The notes under the pieces were generated by a model that ran no database searches, was not told the origin of the DNA, and worked only from the letters and a program-made list of their open reading frames with translations. Position numbers and translations under genes: made by a program. Positions 1 through 9,109 of a stretch of 64,000 bases of DNA are shown here, in pieces. This DNA comes from Marifrigoribacter sp965178585. Its GTDB lineage: Bacteria > Bacteroidota > Bacteroidia > Flavobacteriales > Flavobacteriaceae. Location: assembly GCA_965178585.1 (NCBI GenBank), contig OZ238267.1, positions 744,001 to 808,000 of the forward strand, given 5' to 3'. Numbering within the stretch: the stretch's first letter is position 1; each line of letters opens with the position of its first letter.

Positions 1-653
1 GTAGCTTGTTCGTCCAGCCTAATGGTAGGCATCTTATATTTTTGAGCAAAATCTGATGCAAATTTCCTGAATAATAAATGAATATCTTCTGCACGTTCAC
101 GTAAAGGTGGTAAGTTTATTTCTATAGTGCTTAAGCGATAATATAAGTCTTCTCTAAATTTTCCTTTAGCAATGTTTTCTGCCATATTGATATTGGTAGC
201 AGCTACAATCCTAACATCGGTTTTTTGTGTTTTTGAAGAACCAACTTTTAAAAACTCTCCATTTTCTAAAACTCTTAATAACCTAACTTGAGTAGGTAGC
301 GGAAGTTCGCCAACTTCATCTAAAAAAATAGTTCCACCATCTGCAACTTCAAAATATCCGCTTCTAGTTGAAGTAGCTCCGGTAAAAGCTCCTTTTTCGT
401 GTCCAAACAATTCACTGTCAATAGTTCCTTCTGGAATTGCTCCACAGTTAACGGCAATGTATTTATTGTGTTTTCTGTGAGATAAGGAATGTATAATTCT
501 AGGAATACTTTCTTTACCTACACCACTTTCACCAGTTACTAAAACAGAAATATCGGTTGGTGCAACGAGAATTGCTTTTTCGATAACTCTATTTAAAGTT
601 GGATCATTTCCAATGATTCCGAAACGTTGTTTTGTTGCTTGTATTGATTCCAT
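1..653 (-). CDS. Sigma-54-dependent AAA+ transcriptional activator (3' part beyond window)
   Basis: The gene starts at the ATG at 653-651 and runs off the left edge, so only about 217 residues are visible. They form a sigma-54 interaction AAA+ domain: Walker A GESGVGKES, the sigma-54 contact loop GAFTGA, Walker B GGTIFLDEVGEL, and an arginine-rich segment after it. The protein begins directly with the AAA+ domain and has no receiver or GAF domain, so it is probably regulated by level or by a partner. It lies 26 bp downstream of miaB on the same strand and is probably cotranscribed with it. The usual C-terminal DNA-binding helix-turn-helix would lie outside the window. Confidence 0.93.
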   Translation of the reverse strand, partial: MESIQATKQRFGIIGNDPTLNRVIEKAILVAPTDISVLVTGESGVGKESIPRIIHSLSHRKHNKYIAVNCGAIPEGTIDSELFGHEKGAFTGATSTRSGYFEVADGGTIFLDEVGELPLPTQVRLLRVLENGEFLKVGSSKTQKTDVRIVAATNINMAENIAKGKFREDLYYRLSTIEINLPPLRERAEDIHLLFRKFASDFAQKYKMPTIRLDEQA

Positions 654-679
654 ATTGTTAGTTTACTAATGAAATATAT

Positions 680-2125
680 TTAATTATTATCAGAATATCC
701 TACGGCTTCTCCAATTAGAGTAGCGCTTGTGCAATCGTTAATTTTTACCATTACAAAATCACCTACTTTATAGTTTTCTTTAGGAAAAACGGCAACGGTA
801 TTTTGTGATGTTCTACCTGCCCAATGTTGATTGCTTTTTTTAGATTCTTTTTCAATTAAAACCTCAAAAGTGTGGCCTACAAATGCTTCGGTTCTAAATG
901 CACAATGTTCTCTTTGAAGTGCTACAATCTCTGCTAATCTTCTGCTTTTAACATCTTCTGGAACATCATCTTCAATTTTTCTAGCTGCTAAAGTTCCGGG
1001 TCTTTCAGAATAAGCAAACATATAACCATAGTCGTATTTTACATACTCCATTAAACTTAAAGTGTCTTGATGATCTTCTTCTGTTTCAGTAGGAAATCCT
1101 GTAATCATGTCTTGTGAGATAGAGCATTCAGGAAGGATCTCTCGAATGTTGTCGATCAATTCCATATATTCTTCTCGTGTATGTTGACGATTCATTTCCT
1201 TTAATATTCTAGTGCTTCCACTTTGAACAGGTAAATGAATGTAATCACATATGTTTTTATGTTTTGCCATGGTATGTAAAACATCAATCGACATATCTTG
1301 TGGATTGGAAGTTGAAAAACGAAGGCGCATTTTTGGTTGTGCTATAGCTACTAAATCTAGTAATTGAGCAAAATCGGTTGCAGTTGCCTTTTGGATATCT
1401 GAAGCTTTTTTAAAGTCTTTTTTAAGACCGCCGCCATACCACAAATAACTATCTACATTTTGACCTAGTAAAGTAATCTCTTTATATCCTTTTTTGGCTA
1501 AATCGTTTACTTCTTCTAATATACTTTGTGGATCTCTACTTCTTTCTCTACCTCTTGTAAAAGGAACCACACAAAATGTACACATATTATCACATCCTCT
1601 GGTGATACTTACAAATGCAGTGACTCCATTACCTCCCAATCTTACCGGGGAAATATCGCCATAAGTTTCATCTTTTGATAAGATTACATTTACTGCGTCC
1701 CTTCCGTCATCTACTTCTTTAATTAAATTTGGCAGGTCTTTATAAGCATCTGGTCCAACAACTAAGTCTACAATTTTTTCTTCTTCTAAAAACTTTTCTT
1801 TTAAGCGTTCAGCCATACAACCCAAGACACCAACTTTCATTCCTGGATTTATTTTTTTTACAGCATTGTATTTTTGCAAACGTTTTCTAATAGTTTGTTC
1901 TGCTTTATCACGTATTGAGCACGTATTTACTAATACTAAATCTGCGTCTTCAAGGTTTTGAGTGGTATTAAAACCTTCCTTGTCAAGTATCGAAGCTACA
2001 ATTTCGCTATCGCTAAAATTCATAGCACATCCATAACTTTCTATAAATAATTTGCGAGAGTTTTCTTTATTTGAATCTAGTATTAAAGTTTCGCCTTGTT
2101 TCTTTTCGTCAATAATTTTTTCCAT
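680..2125 (-). CDS. miaB: tRNA-2-methylthio-N6-dimethylallyladenosine synthase MiaB
   Basis: This radical-SAM methylthiotransferase adds the 2-methylthio group to i6A37 of tRNAs. The N-terminal UPF0004 domain carries three cluster cysteines, in ESYGC (C33), VNTCS (C69) and GVLGCMAE. The radical-SAM motif CDNMCTFC follows near residue 180, and a C-terminal TRAM domain ends the protein. At 481 residues it has the length usual for Bacteroidota MiaB. The family motif order and the CDNMCTFC spacing favour MiaB over RimO or MtaB. It is followed by the AAA+ activator on the same strand. Confidence 0.96.
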   Translation of the reverse strand: MEKIIDEKKQGETLILDSNKENSRKLFIESYGCAMNFSDSEIVASILDKEGFNTTQNLEDADLVLVNTCSIRDKAEQTIRKRLQKYNAVKKINPGMKVGVLGCMAERLKEKFLEEEKIVDLVVGPDAYKDLPNLIKEVDDGRDAVNVILSKDETYGDISPVRLGGNGVTAFVSITRGCDNMCTFCVVPFTRGRERSRDPQSILEEVNDLAKKGYKEITLLGQNVDSYLWYGGGLKKDFKKASDIQKATATDFAQLLDLVAIAQPKMRLRFSTSNPQDMSIDVLHTMAKHKNICDYIHLPVQSGSTRILKEMNRQHTREEYMELIDNIREILPECSISQDMITGFPTETEEDHQDTLSLMEYVKYDYGYMFAYSERPGTLAARKIEDDVPEDVKSRRLAEIVALQREHCAFRTEAFVGHTFEVLIEKESKKSNQHWAGRTSQNTVAVFPKENYKVGDFVMVKINDCTSATLIGEAVGYSDNN

Positions 2126-2226
2126 AGGTTTCTTCGCTAAACGGAGATCATTATAAGGTTATTCTTTGTTGATTAATTGTTCAGTGTTAGTTTGTCAATT
2201 AATATGCCTGTTTTATAAAGGCTGGG

Positions 2227-2234
2227 CAAAGATA
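2227..2234 (-). promoter_or_regulatory. -7 promoter element for the miaB transcript
   Basis: Read on the minus strand this is TATCTTTG, a perfect match to the Bacteroidota -7 consensus TAnnTTTG, about 100 bp upstream of the miaB start. No good TTG lies at the expected -33 spacing, so the assignment rests on the -7 box alone. Confidence 0.5.
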
Positions 2235-2311
2235 CAATTTAATTAATACCTATGACATAATGGCAGCTTTCTTTTTCATGACTTTGCTATAAATCAAATC
2301 GTGTATATATT

Positions 2312-3097
2312 ATGAAAGAGCAATTAATTCAAAAAATAGAATCTGCAAGAACTCCAGATTTTGGAAATTTATTATCTAAGAGTTTTGATCTTTTTAAAAA
2401 GGTGTGGGTTGATTCATTTATGCACGTAATAGTTACGTTTGTAGTTGCTATACCCTTAATAGTTTTAATTTATATTCCTTTTTTTCCTTTAATAATAGAG
2501 TCTGCTAGGAATGGTGGTATGGATCATGTGGAGCCAAATTTTGATTATCCTTTAATTACTATGATTGCTTTTGGGTTATTGGTTTTTGTTTTGATGATAG
2601 CTGTACAAATGATAGCAATAGCTATTACTGCCCATTTTTATAAAGTTTGTAAAATAAAAGATTTAGCTACAGAAGAAGATACAAGTAGTTATTTTTATTA
2701 TTTAAAAGATGGCGGCTTTGCTAAAGTTTTTAAATTAACCTTAGCAAATTTTGGGATTGCCATTGCAGCTATGCTATTATGTTATTTACCTATTTTTTAT
2801 GTAATGGTTCCTTTGCAACTTATGGTTGTAATTTTTGCCTTTAATAAGGATTTATCTGTTTCAGATATCATTTCATTAAGCTTTAAACTTGGTCATAAAT
2901 TTTGGTTTTTAGTCTTTGGTTTAATTATAATTTCTTCATTACTTGCCCAATTAGGAATGATATTATGTTTTGTCGGATTATTTTTTACCGCCTATTTTGT
3001 GTACATTCCTATATATTATTTTTATAAGGAAACTATTGGTTTTGAAGAAGGTTCCAAGGAATTAACAGATGACTTTTCAACACATTATAATAATTAA
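2312..3097 (+). CDS. Polytopic membrane protein of unknown function
   Basis: A 261-residue protein with a soluble N-terminus of about 35 residues, then several strongly hydrophobic segments (around residues 36-60, 80-108, 140-175 and 195-235) and an acidic C-terminal tail. I recognise no catalytic motif. Similar Flavobacteria proteins are sometimes labelled beta-carotene monooxygenase without support, and nothing here suggests that activity. It sits alone between divergent miaB and topA, which has its own promoter. Confidence 0.85.
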   Translation: MKEQLIQKIESARTPDFGNLLSKSFDLFKKVWVDSFMHVIVTFVVAIPLIVLIYIPFFPLIIESARNGGMDHVEPNFDYPLITMIAFGLLVFVLMIAVQMIAIAITAHFYKVCKIKDLATEEDTSSYFYYLKDGGFAKVFKLTLANFGIAIAAMLLCYLPIFYVMVPLQLMVVIFAFNKDLSVSDIISLSFKLGHKFWFLVFGLIIISSLLAQLGMILCFVGLFFTAYFVYIPIYYFYKETIGFEEGSKELTDDFSTHYNN

Positions 3098-3135
3098 TTT
3101 TAAATAAAAATTTCGCTTTTTTTGGTTCATAAAAA

Positions 3136-3164
3136 TTGAGTTTTAAAAAATTCATATACTTTTG
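3136..3164 (+). promoter_or_regulatory. Promoter of topA
   Basis: A TTG at 3136-3138 is followed after 18 bp by TACTTTTG at 3157-3164, matching the Bacteroidota -33/-7 pattern. It ends 20 bp upstream of the topA ATG, so the leader would be short. Confidence 0.6.
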
Positions 3165-3184
3165 TTGCCCAAATAAAACTGAAT

Positions 3185-5689
3185 ATGGCAAAGAATTTAG
3201 TGATTGTTGAGTCCCCAGCGAAAGCAAAAACAATAGAGAAATTTTTAGGAAAAGATTTTAAGGTAACTTCAAGTTTTGGCCATATAGCCGATCTGCCATC
3301 TAAGGAATTAGGTGTAGATGTTGAAGGCGATTTTACTCCAAAATATATAGTTCCCAGCGATAAAAAAAGCTTAGTTAGAGATTTAAAATCTCAAGCGAAA
3401 AAAGCAGAAATGGTATGGCTAGCGAGTGATGAGGATCGAGAGGGAGAAGCTATTGCTTGGCATTTGGCAGAAAATTTAAATTTAAATGAAAACAATACCA
3501 AGCGTATCGTTTTTCACGAGATAACAAAGACTGCAATATTAAAAGCAATTGAAAACCCAAGGCAAATAAATTATAACCTTGTAAATGCACAACAAGCAAG
3601 AAGAGTTTTAGATAGGTTGGTAGGTTATGAATTATCGCCTGTATTATGGAGAAAGGTTAAGGGAGGTCTTTCGGCAGGTAGAGTTCAGTCGGTTGCCGTA
3701 CGATTAATTGTAGAGCGTGAAAGGCAAATTGAAGCTTTTAAGCCTGTAGCGTCTTTTAGGGTTGTAGCAGAATTTACAAACAATAAAGGGAGTAAGTTTA
3801 AAGCTAAACTTCCAAAGAATTTTAAAGCCGAAGCGGAAGCTCGTGAGTTTTTATCTAAGAATATTGGAGCAAATTATAAAGTTTCGGATTTAGTTAAAAA
3901 GCCTGCAAAAAAATCACCAGCACCACCGTTTACGACTTCAACACTTCAGCAAGAAGCATCTAGGAAATTATATTTTTCAGTAGGAAAAACTATGACCATT
4001 GCTCAACGTTTGTATGAAGCAGGTTTGATAACCTATATGAGAACCGATAGTGTTAATCTTTCTAATGATGCAAAACAAGCAGCGGAAGATGAGATTACAA
4101 ATTCGTATGGTAAAGAATATAGTGCCCCAAGAAATTTTAAAAGTAAAGCAAAAGGTGCACAAGAAGCTCACGAAGCCATTCGTCCTACAGATATGTCTAG
4201 GCAGACTATAAGCGGTGATTATGACCAAGAAAGACTTTATTCTTTAATATGGAAACGTACCATTGCTTCACAAATGAGTGATGCACAATTAGAGCGTACC
4301 AATGTTAAAATTGATAGTAGTGCAGCTGTTTCAGAAAAGTTTGTTGCTAATGGTGAAATGATCAAGTTTGATGGATTCTTAAAAGTATATTTAGAAGGAA
4401 CCGATTTAGAAGATGCAGAGCAAGAAGGAATGTTACCAGTATTAACTGTTGGTGATGCTTTATTAAAAAATTATATTACCGCAACCCAGCGTTTTACGAG
4501 ACCACCTTATAGATTCACAGAAGCTTCATTAGTTAAGCAAATGGAAGAATTAGGAATTGGTAGACCGTCTACATATGCGCCGACAATTTCAACAATTATT
4601 AACCGAAACTATGTAGAGAAGGGGACTGTTGAAGGAGTAGAGCGTAGCTATTTACAATTAACTTTAACAGAGGCAGTAAAAGATAATATGCTTACTGAAG
4701 TGATTGGATCTGATAAAGGAAAATTAGTTCCTACCGATATTGGGATGATTGTTAATGATTTCTTGGTAGAACATTTTGAATATATATTGGATTATAACTT
4801 TACGGCCAAAGTTGAAGAAGATTTTGATAACATTGCTGAAGGAAACGAAGAGTGGTCTACTATAATGAAGGAATTTTACAAAAAATTTCATCCACAAATT
4901 GAAGATGTTACTGAAAATGCAGATAGAGAAAGTGGAGAGCGTGTTTTAGGTAAAGATCCTCAATCTGGTAAAACTGTATTAGTGCGATTAGGGAAATTTG
5001 GTCCTATGGCACAAATAGGAGCTCCAGATGATGAAGAAAAGAAATTTGCAAGTCTACGTCCCGATCAACAATTGCATCAAGTTACATTTGAGGAGGTAAT
5101 GGATTTATTTAAGTTGCCAAAAGATCTTGGAAAATATGATGGATTCGATGTTCAAGTAAATAATGGACGATTTGGACCGTATATTAAGTTTGATTCAAAA
5201 TTTATTTCGCTTCCAAAAGGAATGGATCCATTAGATCTTGAAATGGATATGGCTAAAGAGTTGATAGAAGAAAAAAGAAAAGCAGACGCTCCTATTTATG
5301 AATACGAAGGACTTCCGGTTCAAAAGGGTACAGGTAGATTTGGACCTTTTATAAAATGGAATAGTATGTTTATCAATGTCAATAAAAAATATGACTTTGA
5401 TAACCTTTCAGATGAAGATATCGTTGAATTAATTGAAACGAAAAAGCAAAAGGAAATAGATAAGTTAATCCATAATTGGACCGAAGAAGGTATCCGATTA
5501 GAAAAAGCACGATGGGGACGTTTTAATCTTATTAAAGGAAAAACTAAAATTGAACTTCCTAAAACAACTAAAGCCGACAAAATGACTTTAGAGCAAGCTT
5601 TGGATATTTTTGAAAAAAAGAAACCTAAACGAAAAGTTGCTGCTAAGAAAAAACCAGCTGCTAAGAAAAAACCAGCAACTAAAAAATAA
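3185..5689 (+). CDS. topA: DNA topoisomerase I
   Basis: Type IA topoisomerase that relaxes negative supercoils by a transient 5'-phosphotyrosine link. The 834-residue protein opens with the TOPRIM domain (KNLVIVESPAKAKTIEKFLG, then DEDREGEAIAW). The active-site segment GLITYMRTDS lies near residue 280 and is followed by the core motif RPSTYAPTIS. Three or more C-terminal repeats of the type RFGP(F/Y)IK replace zinc fingers, as is usual in Bacteroidota. It ends in an alanine/lysine/proline-rich basic tail, probably a nonspecific DNA contact. The next gene starts 2 bp after the stop, which suggests one transcript. Confidence 0.98.
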   Translation: MAKNLVIVESPAKAKTIEKFLGKDFKVTSSFGHIADLPSKELGVDVEGDFTPKYIVPSDKKSLVRDLKSQAKKAEMVWLASDEDREGEAIAWHLAENLNLNENNTKRIVFHEITKTAILKAIENPRQINYNLVNAQQARRVLDRLVGYELSPVLWRKVKGGLSAGRVQSVAVRLIVERERQIEAFKPVASFRVVAEFTNNKGSKFKAKLPKNFKAEAEAREFLSKNIGANYKVSDLVKKPAKKSPAPPFTTSTLQQEASRKLYFSVGKTMTIAQRLYEAGLITYMRTDSVNLSNDAKQAAEDEITNSYGKEYSAPRNFKSKAKGAQEAHEAIRPTDMSRQTISGDYDQERLYSLIWKRTIASQMSDAQLERTNVKIDSSAAVSEKFVANGEMIKFDGFLKVYLEGTDLEDAEQEGMLPVLTVGDALLKNYITATQRFTRPPYRFTEASLVKQMEELGIGRPSTYAPTISTIINRNYVEKGTVEGVERSYLQLTLTEAVKDNMLTEVIGSDKGKLVPTDIGMIVNDFLVEHFEYILDYNFTAKVEEDFDNIAEGNEEWSTIMKEFYKKFHPQIEDVTENADRESGERVLGKDPQSGKTVLVRLGKFGPMAQIGAPDDEEKKFASLRPDQQLHQVTFEEVMDLFKLPKDLGKYDGFDVQVNNGRFGPYIKFDSKFISLPKGMDPLDLEMDMAKELIEEKRKADAPIYEYEGLPVQKGTGRFGPFIKWNSMFINVNKKYDFDNLSDEDIVELIETKKQKEIDKLIHNWTEEGIRLEKARWGRFNLIKGKTKIELPKTTKADKMTLEQALDIFEKKKPKRKVAAKKKPAAKKKPATKK

Positions 5690-5691
5690 AA

Positions 5692-6855
5692 ATGTTAGAA
5701 TTTCTCACTCCGGTTTCTAAAACCATTCTAGCTCATAGAGAAGTTTTGCCTAATGGCGTTCTTGGTAAAAACATTGCAGTTTATGGCAATCAAGGAGAGC
5801 TGCCAAGTTTAAAAAATGTAAAGTTTGCGATTTTAGGAGTTAAAGAAAACAGGAATGATGTTGATTTTATAGGTGAGGAAATATGTTTTGATGCAATTAG
5901 AAAATCATTTTATTCTTTATATCCTGGAAATTGGTCGTATGATATTATCGATCTAGGTGATATTGAAAAAGGAGACTCGGTACAAGATTCTCATTTTGCA
6001 ATGAAAACTGTAATGGAGGAATTGTTGAAAAATAAAATAACACCTCTTTTGCTATGTGGGAGTCAAGATTTGGCCTATTCTCAATATAGAGCCTATGATA
6101 GCTTAGGCAATATGGTAAATATTACCAATATAGATAGTAGATTTGATTTAGGTGATGCAGACCAGCCCATTACAAATAAATCGTATGTTGGTAAAATTAT
6201 AGTGGATAAACCTTATAGTTTGTTTAATTATAGTAATATCGGATATCAGTCTTATTTTAATTCTCCAGAAGAAATCAATTTAATGGAAAAACTATTTTTT
6301 GATGGATATCGTTTAGGAGAAGTTACGGCAGACATTACTTTGGTAGAACCTATATTAAGAGATGCCGATATGGTTTTTTTGGATATTGGGACAATAAAAA
6401 GTGCTGATTTAAGTTATAAAAACAGTGAAAGTCCAAATGGATTCGATGGTAGAGAAATATGTGCTATAGCACGTTATGCTGGGATAAGTAACAAAGTAAC
6501 ATCTTTTGGGATTTATGAATTAAAAGATTTCAGTAGCTCAAAAAGTGCGGCAATGTTAATTGCTCAGGTTTTTTGGTATTTTATTGAAGGTTTTAATTTT
6601 AGGATTTCTGATGATAATTTTAGTGATGAAAATCACTATACAACTTATAAGGTGCCTATAGAAGACGAAGTATTAATATTTAAAAAGAGTAATAAAACAG
6701 GACGATGGTGGATAGAATTACCATTTTTTTCAAATGTTAATAATAAATTAAAAAGAGAAACGTTATTACCTTGCACTTATGGCGATTATTTGAGTGCATG
6801 CAATCAGGAAATACCTGATCGGTGGATGAAAGCCCGCCGAAAAAATGAATTATAA
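5692..6855 (+). CDS. Arginase/formimidoylglutamase-fold protein with lost metal ligands
   Basis: A 387-residue protein of the ureohydrolase (arginase/HutG) family, placed between topA and gldK. The three metal-binding motifs are recognisable but degraded. The GGxHD motif reads CGSQD (Q125 for His), DAHxD reads DSRFD (R150 for His), and DxD reads DIG (G233 for Asp). With three of the usual Mn ligands gone, hydrolysis by the normal mechanism is unlikely. An annotation as active formimidoylglutamase would therefore be doubtful. I infer a non-catalytic role, perhaps linked to the adjacent T9SS genes. There is no signal peptide, so the protein is cytoplasmic. Confidence 0.85.
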   Translation: MLEFLTPVSKTILAHREVLPNGVLGKNIAVYGNQGELPSLKNVKFAILGVKENRNDVDFIGEEICFDAIRKSFYSLYPGNWSYDIIDLGDIEKGDSVQDSHFAMKTVMEELLKNKITPLLLCGSQDLAYSQYRAYDSLGNMVNITNIDSRFDLGDADQPITNKSYVGKIIVDKPYSLFNYSNIGYQSYFNSPEEINLMEKLFFDGYRLGEVTADITLVEPILRDADMVFLDIGTIKSADLSYKNSESPNGFDGREICAIARYAGISNKVTSFGIYELKDFSSSKSAAMLIAQVFWYFIEGFNFRISDDNFSDENHYTTYKVPIEDEVLIFKKSNKTGRWWIELPFFSNVNNKLKRETLLPCTYGDYLSACNQEIPDRWMKARRKNEL

Positions 6856-6975
6856 TTTTGAACAAACTAATTTAAAATCGATTTAATTAAGGGTTTTTTA
6901 AGAAATATGTTGTTTTTTAAATATTTTATAAATAGGTTTACGCCCTTAAATCTCGATAATTTAACCTAAATACCT

Positions 6976-8349
6976 ATGAAAAAGCTTATTGCATTTACTG
7001 CGATTATTCTTACATTATATAGTTGTAATACCAGTGATCGTGGAGAGTTGGTAGGGACACAAGGAAAAAAATGGCACCCAGAAAAGCCATTTGGAATGAC
7101 ACTTGTGCCTGGAGGATCGTTTATTATGGGTAAATCAGACGATGATTTCGTTGCAGTTAACGACGCCCCAACAAAGACGGTTACCGTTCGTTCTTTCTAC
7201 ATGGACGAAACAGAAATTACAAATGCAGAATATCGCCAATTTGTTTATTGGGTTAGAGATTCAACTGTTAGACTTAAACTAGCTATTTTAGCTGATGAAG
7301 TTGGAGCTACTCCTGGTGATGAAGGTATTGGAGAATATGCTTTTGTTGATCAAGAGAATGAAGAAATGTCTCCTTACGATCAGTACATGTATGATAATTA
7401 TTTCGGAATGGGAGATGATTTTTATGCAGGTAGAAAAATAAACAACCAGCCAGATATCCAATGGGATACAGCTAATTATCCAGATGAATATTACAGTGAA
7501 GTAATGGATACGATGTACATTCCAGCGGAAGAAGCTTATAATGGACAACGTACTATTGATGTAACAAAATTAAACTTCCAATATACTTATATGGATATGC
7601 AAGCTGCTGCTAGAGATAACAGTAAGCGTAGAAAAGATTTTATTATTAAAGAAGAAGTTAATATTTATCCAGATACAACAGTTTGGATAAAAGATTATAA
7701 TTATTCTTATAATGAGCCAATGCACAACGATTACTTTTGGCATCAAGCTTACGGTGAATATCCTGTAGTGGGTGTTAATTGGAGACAAGCTAAAGCATTT
7801 ACTGCTTGGAGAACCTTATATAAGAATTCGTATCAAAAATCAAGAAGACGTCAGCATGTAAATTCATTTAGATTACCTAGTGAAGCTGAGTGGGAGTATG
7901 CTGCACGTGGTGGTTTAGAATCTGCTTCTTACCCTTGGGGTGGACCTTACACTAAAAATGATCGTGGATGTTTTAGAGCTAACTTTAAACCTTTACGTGG
8001 TGATTATGCTGCCGATCAAGCTTTATATACAGTAGAAGCTAAATCATATGAGCCAAACGATTATAACCTTTATAATATGGCAGGGAATGTATCTGAATGG
8101 GTAGATTCATCTTACGATCCAGCATCATACGATTTTTCTTCAAATATGAATCCTAATGTAAACGATACTAAAAATTTACGTAAAGTAGTTCGTGGAGGTT
8201 CATGGAAAGATATCGCTTATTTCTTACAAGTGAGTTCAAGAGATTATGAATATGCTGATTCAGCAAGAAGTTATATCGGTTTCAGAACCGTACAAGATTA
8301 TATGGGTACCGACGTTGTTTTAAACGAAAAACTAGGAGACGCTCGTTAA
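6976..8349 (+). CDS. gldK: T9SS/gliding lipoprotein GldK
   Basis: An outer-membrane lipoprotein that, with GldN, forms the periplasmic ring of the type IX secretion system. The signal peptide ends at the lipobox LYSC (Cys17). The rest is a formylglycine-generating-enzyme/sulfatase-modifying-factor fold: GMTLVPGGSFIMGKSDDDF near the N-terminus, LPSEAEWEYAARGG in the middle, and NVSEWVDSSYDP with VVRGGSWKD near the end. Its length of 457 residues is normal for GldK. It is the first gene of gldKLMN, with a 120-bp upstream gap that probably holds the operon promoter. Confidence 0.97.
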   Translation: MKKLIAFTAIILTLYSCNTSDRGELVGTQGKKWHPEKPFGMTLVPGGSFIMGKSDDDFVAVNDAPTKTVTVRSFYMDETEITNAEYRQFVYWVRDSTVRLKLAILADEVGATPGDEGIGEYAFVDQENEEMSPYDQYMYDNYFGMGDDFYAGRKINNQPDIQWDTANYPDEYYSEVMDTMYIPAEEAYNGQRTIDVTKLNFQYTYMDMQAAARDNSKRRKDFIIKEEVNIYPDTTVWIKDYNYSYNEPMHNDYFWHQAYGEYPVVGVNWRQAKAFTAWRTLYKNSYQKSRRRQHVNSFRLPSEAEWEYAARGGLESASYPWGGPYTKNDRGCFRANFKPLRGDYAADQALYTVEAKSYEPNDYNLYNMAGNVSEWVDSSYDPASYDFSSNMNPNVNDTKNLRKVVRGGSWKDIAYFLQVSSRDYEYADSARSYIGFRTVQDYMGTDVVLNEKLGDAR

Positions 8350-8410
8350 AATTCACAAATTTATTATTAAACCAAAACTTAACTTAAACTTATAAAAAAC
8401 AAACACTATT

Positions 8411-9061
8411 ATGGCACAATCAAGATCTACAAAGAAATTATTTAATATGGCTTACGGTTTAGGAGCCTCTATCGTAATTATCGGAGCTTTATTTAAAATT
8501 CTTCACTGGGAATTAGGACCACTTAATGGTGGGATATTATTAGCGATTGGATTAATTACTGAAGCAATTATATTTGCTATTTCTGCATTTGAGCCTGTAG
8601 ATGATGATTTAGATTGGTCTTTGGTATATCCTGAATTAGCAGGAGGTATGGGTAAAACCAAAAAAGCTGCCGCTGCTGCTCAAGATGCTGAAGGTATATT
8701 ATCTAAAAAATTAGACGAAATGCTTAAAGATGCTCGTATAGATTCTGAATTAATGGGAAGCCTTTCTGAAAGTATCCGTTCTTTTGAAGGTGCTGCTAAA
8801 GATATGGCACCTACTACAGAAGCTATGAGCTCTACTAAAAAATATAGTGAAGAGATGGCATTAGCTGCTGCACAAATGGAATCATTAAATAGTTTATATA
8901 AAGTTCAAGTAGAATCTACTAGTCGTCAAACTGAAGTAAATGAGCGAGTAGCAGAAAATGCTGAGCAACTAAAAAATCAAATGGAAAATTTAGCAACCAA
9001 CCTTTCTTCATTAAATGGAGTATATGGAGGTATGTTATCTGCAATGGGTGGTAAAAACTAA
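8411..9061 (+). CDS. gldL: T9SS motor inner-membrane protein GldL
   Basis: GldL forms the ring of stator-like subunits that, with GldM, turns the proton motive force into rotation for gliding and secretion. The 216-residue protein has two transmembrane helices near residues 14-34 and 41-60. The segment FKILHWELGPLNGG between them contains the conserved acidic and polar residues. A long cytoplasmic helical tail, rich in Ala, Glu, Lys and Ser, follows. It lies 61 bp after gldK and 48 bp before gldM, consistent with one operon. Confidence 0.97.
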   Translation: MAQSRSTKKLFNMAYGLGASIVIIGALFKILHWELGPLNGGILLAIGLITEAIIFAISAFEPVDDDLDWSLVYPELAGGMGKTKKAAAAAQDAEGILSKKLDEMLKDARIDSELMGSLSESIRSFEGAAKDMAPTTEAMSSTKKYSEEMALAAAQMESLNSLYKVQVESTSRQTEVNERVAENAEQLKNQMENLATNLSSLNGVYGGMLSAMGGKN

Positions 9062-9109
9062 GGTAGTTTTTAACTGAAATTAATTATTAATTCTTAAAAA
9101 GAAATTAAA

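Noticed and set aside
3033..3233. Minus-strand ORF overlapping the 3' end of the membrane protein gene and the topA promoter
   Set aside because: Antisense shadow with no start context, covering a clear promoter and two real genes.
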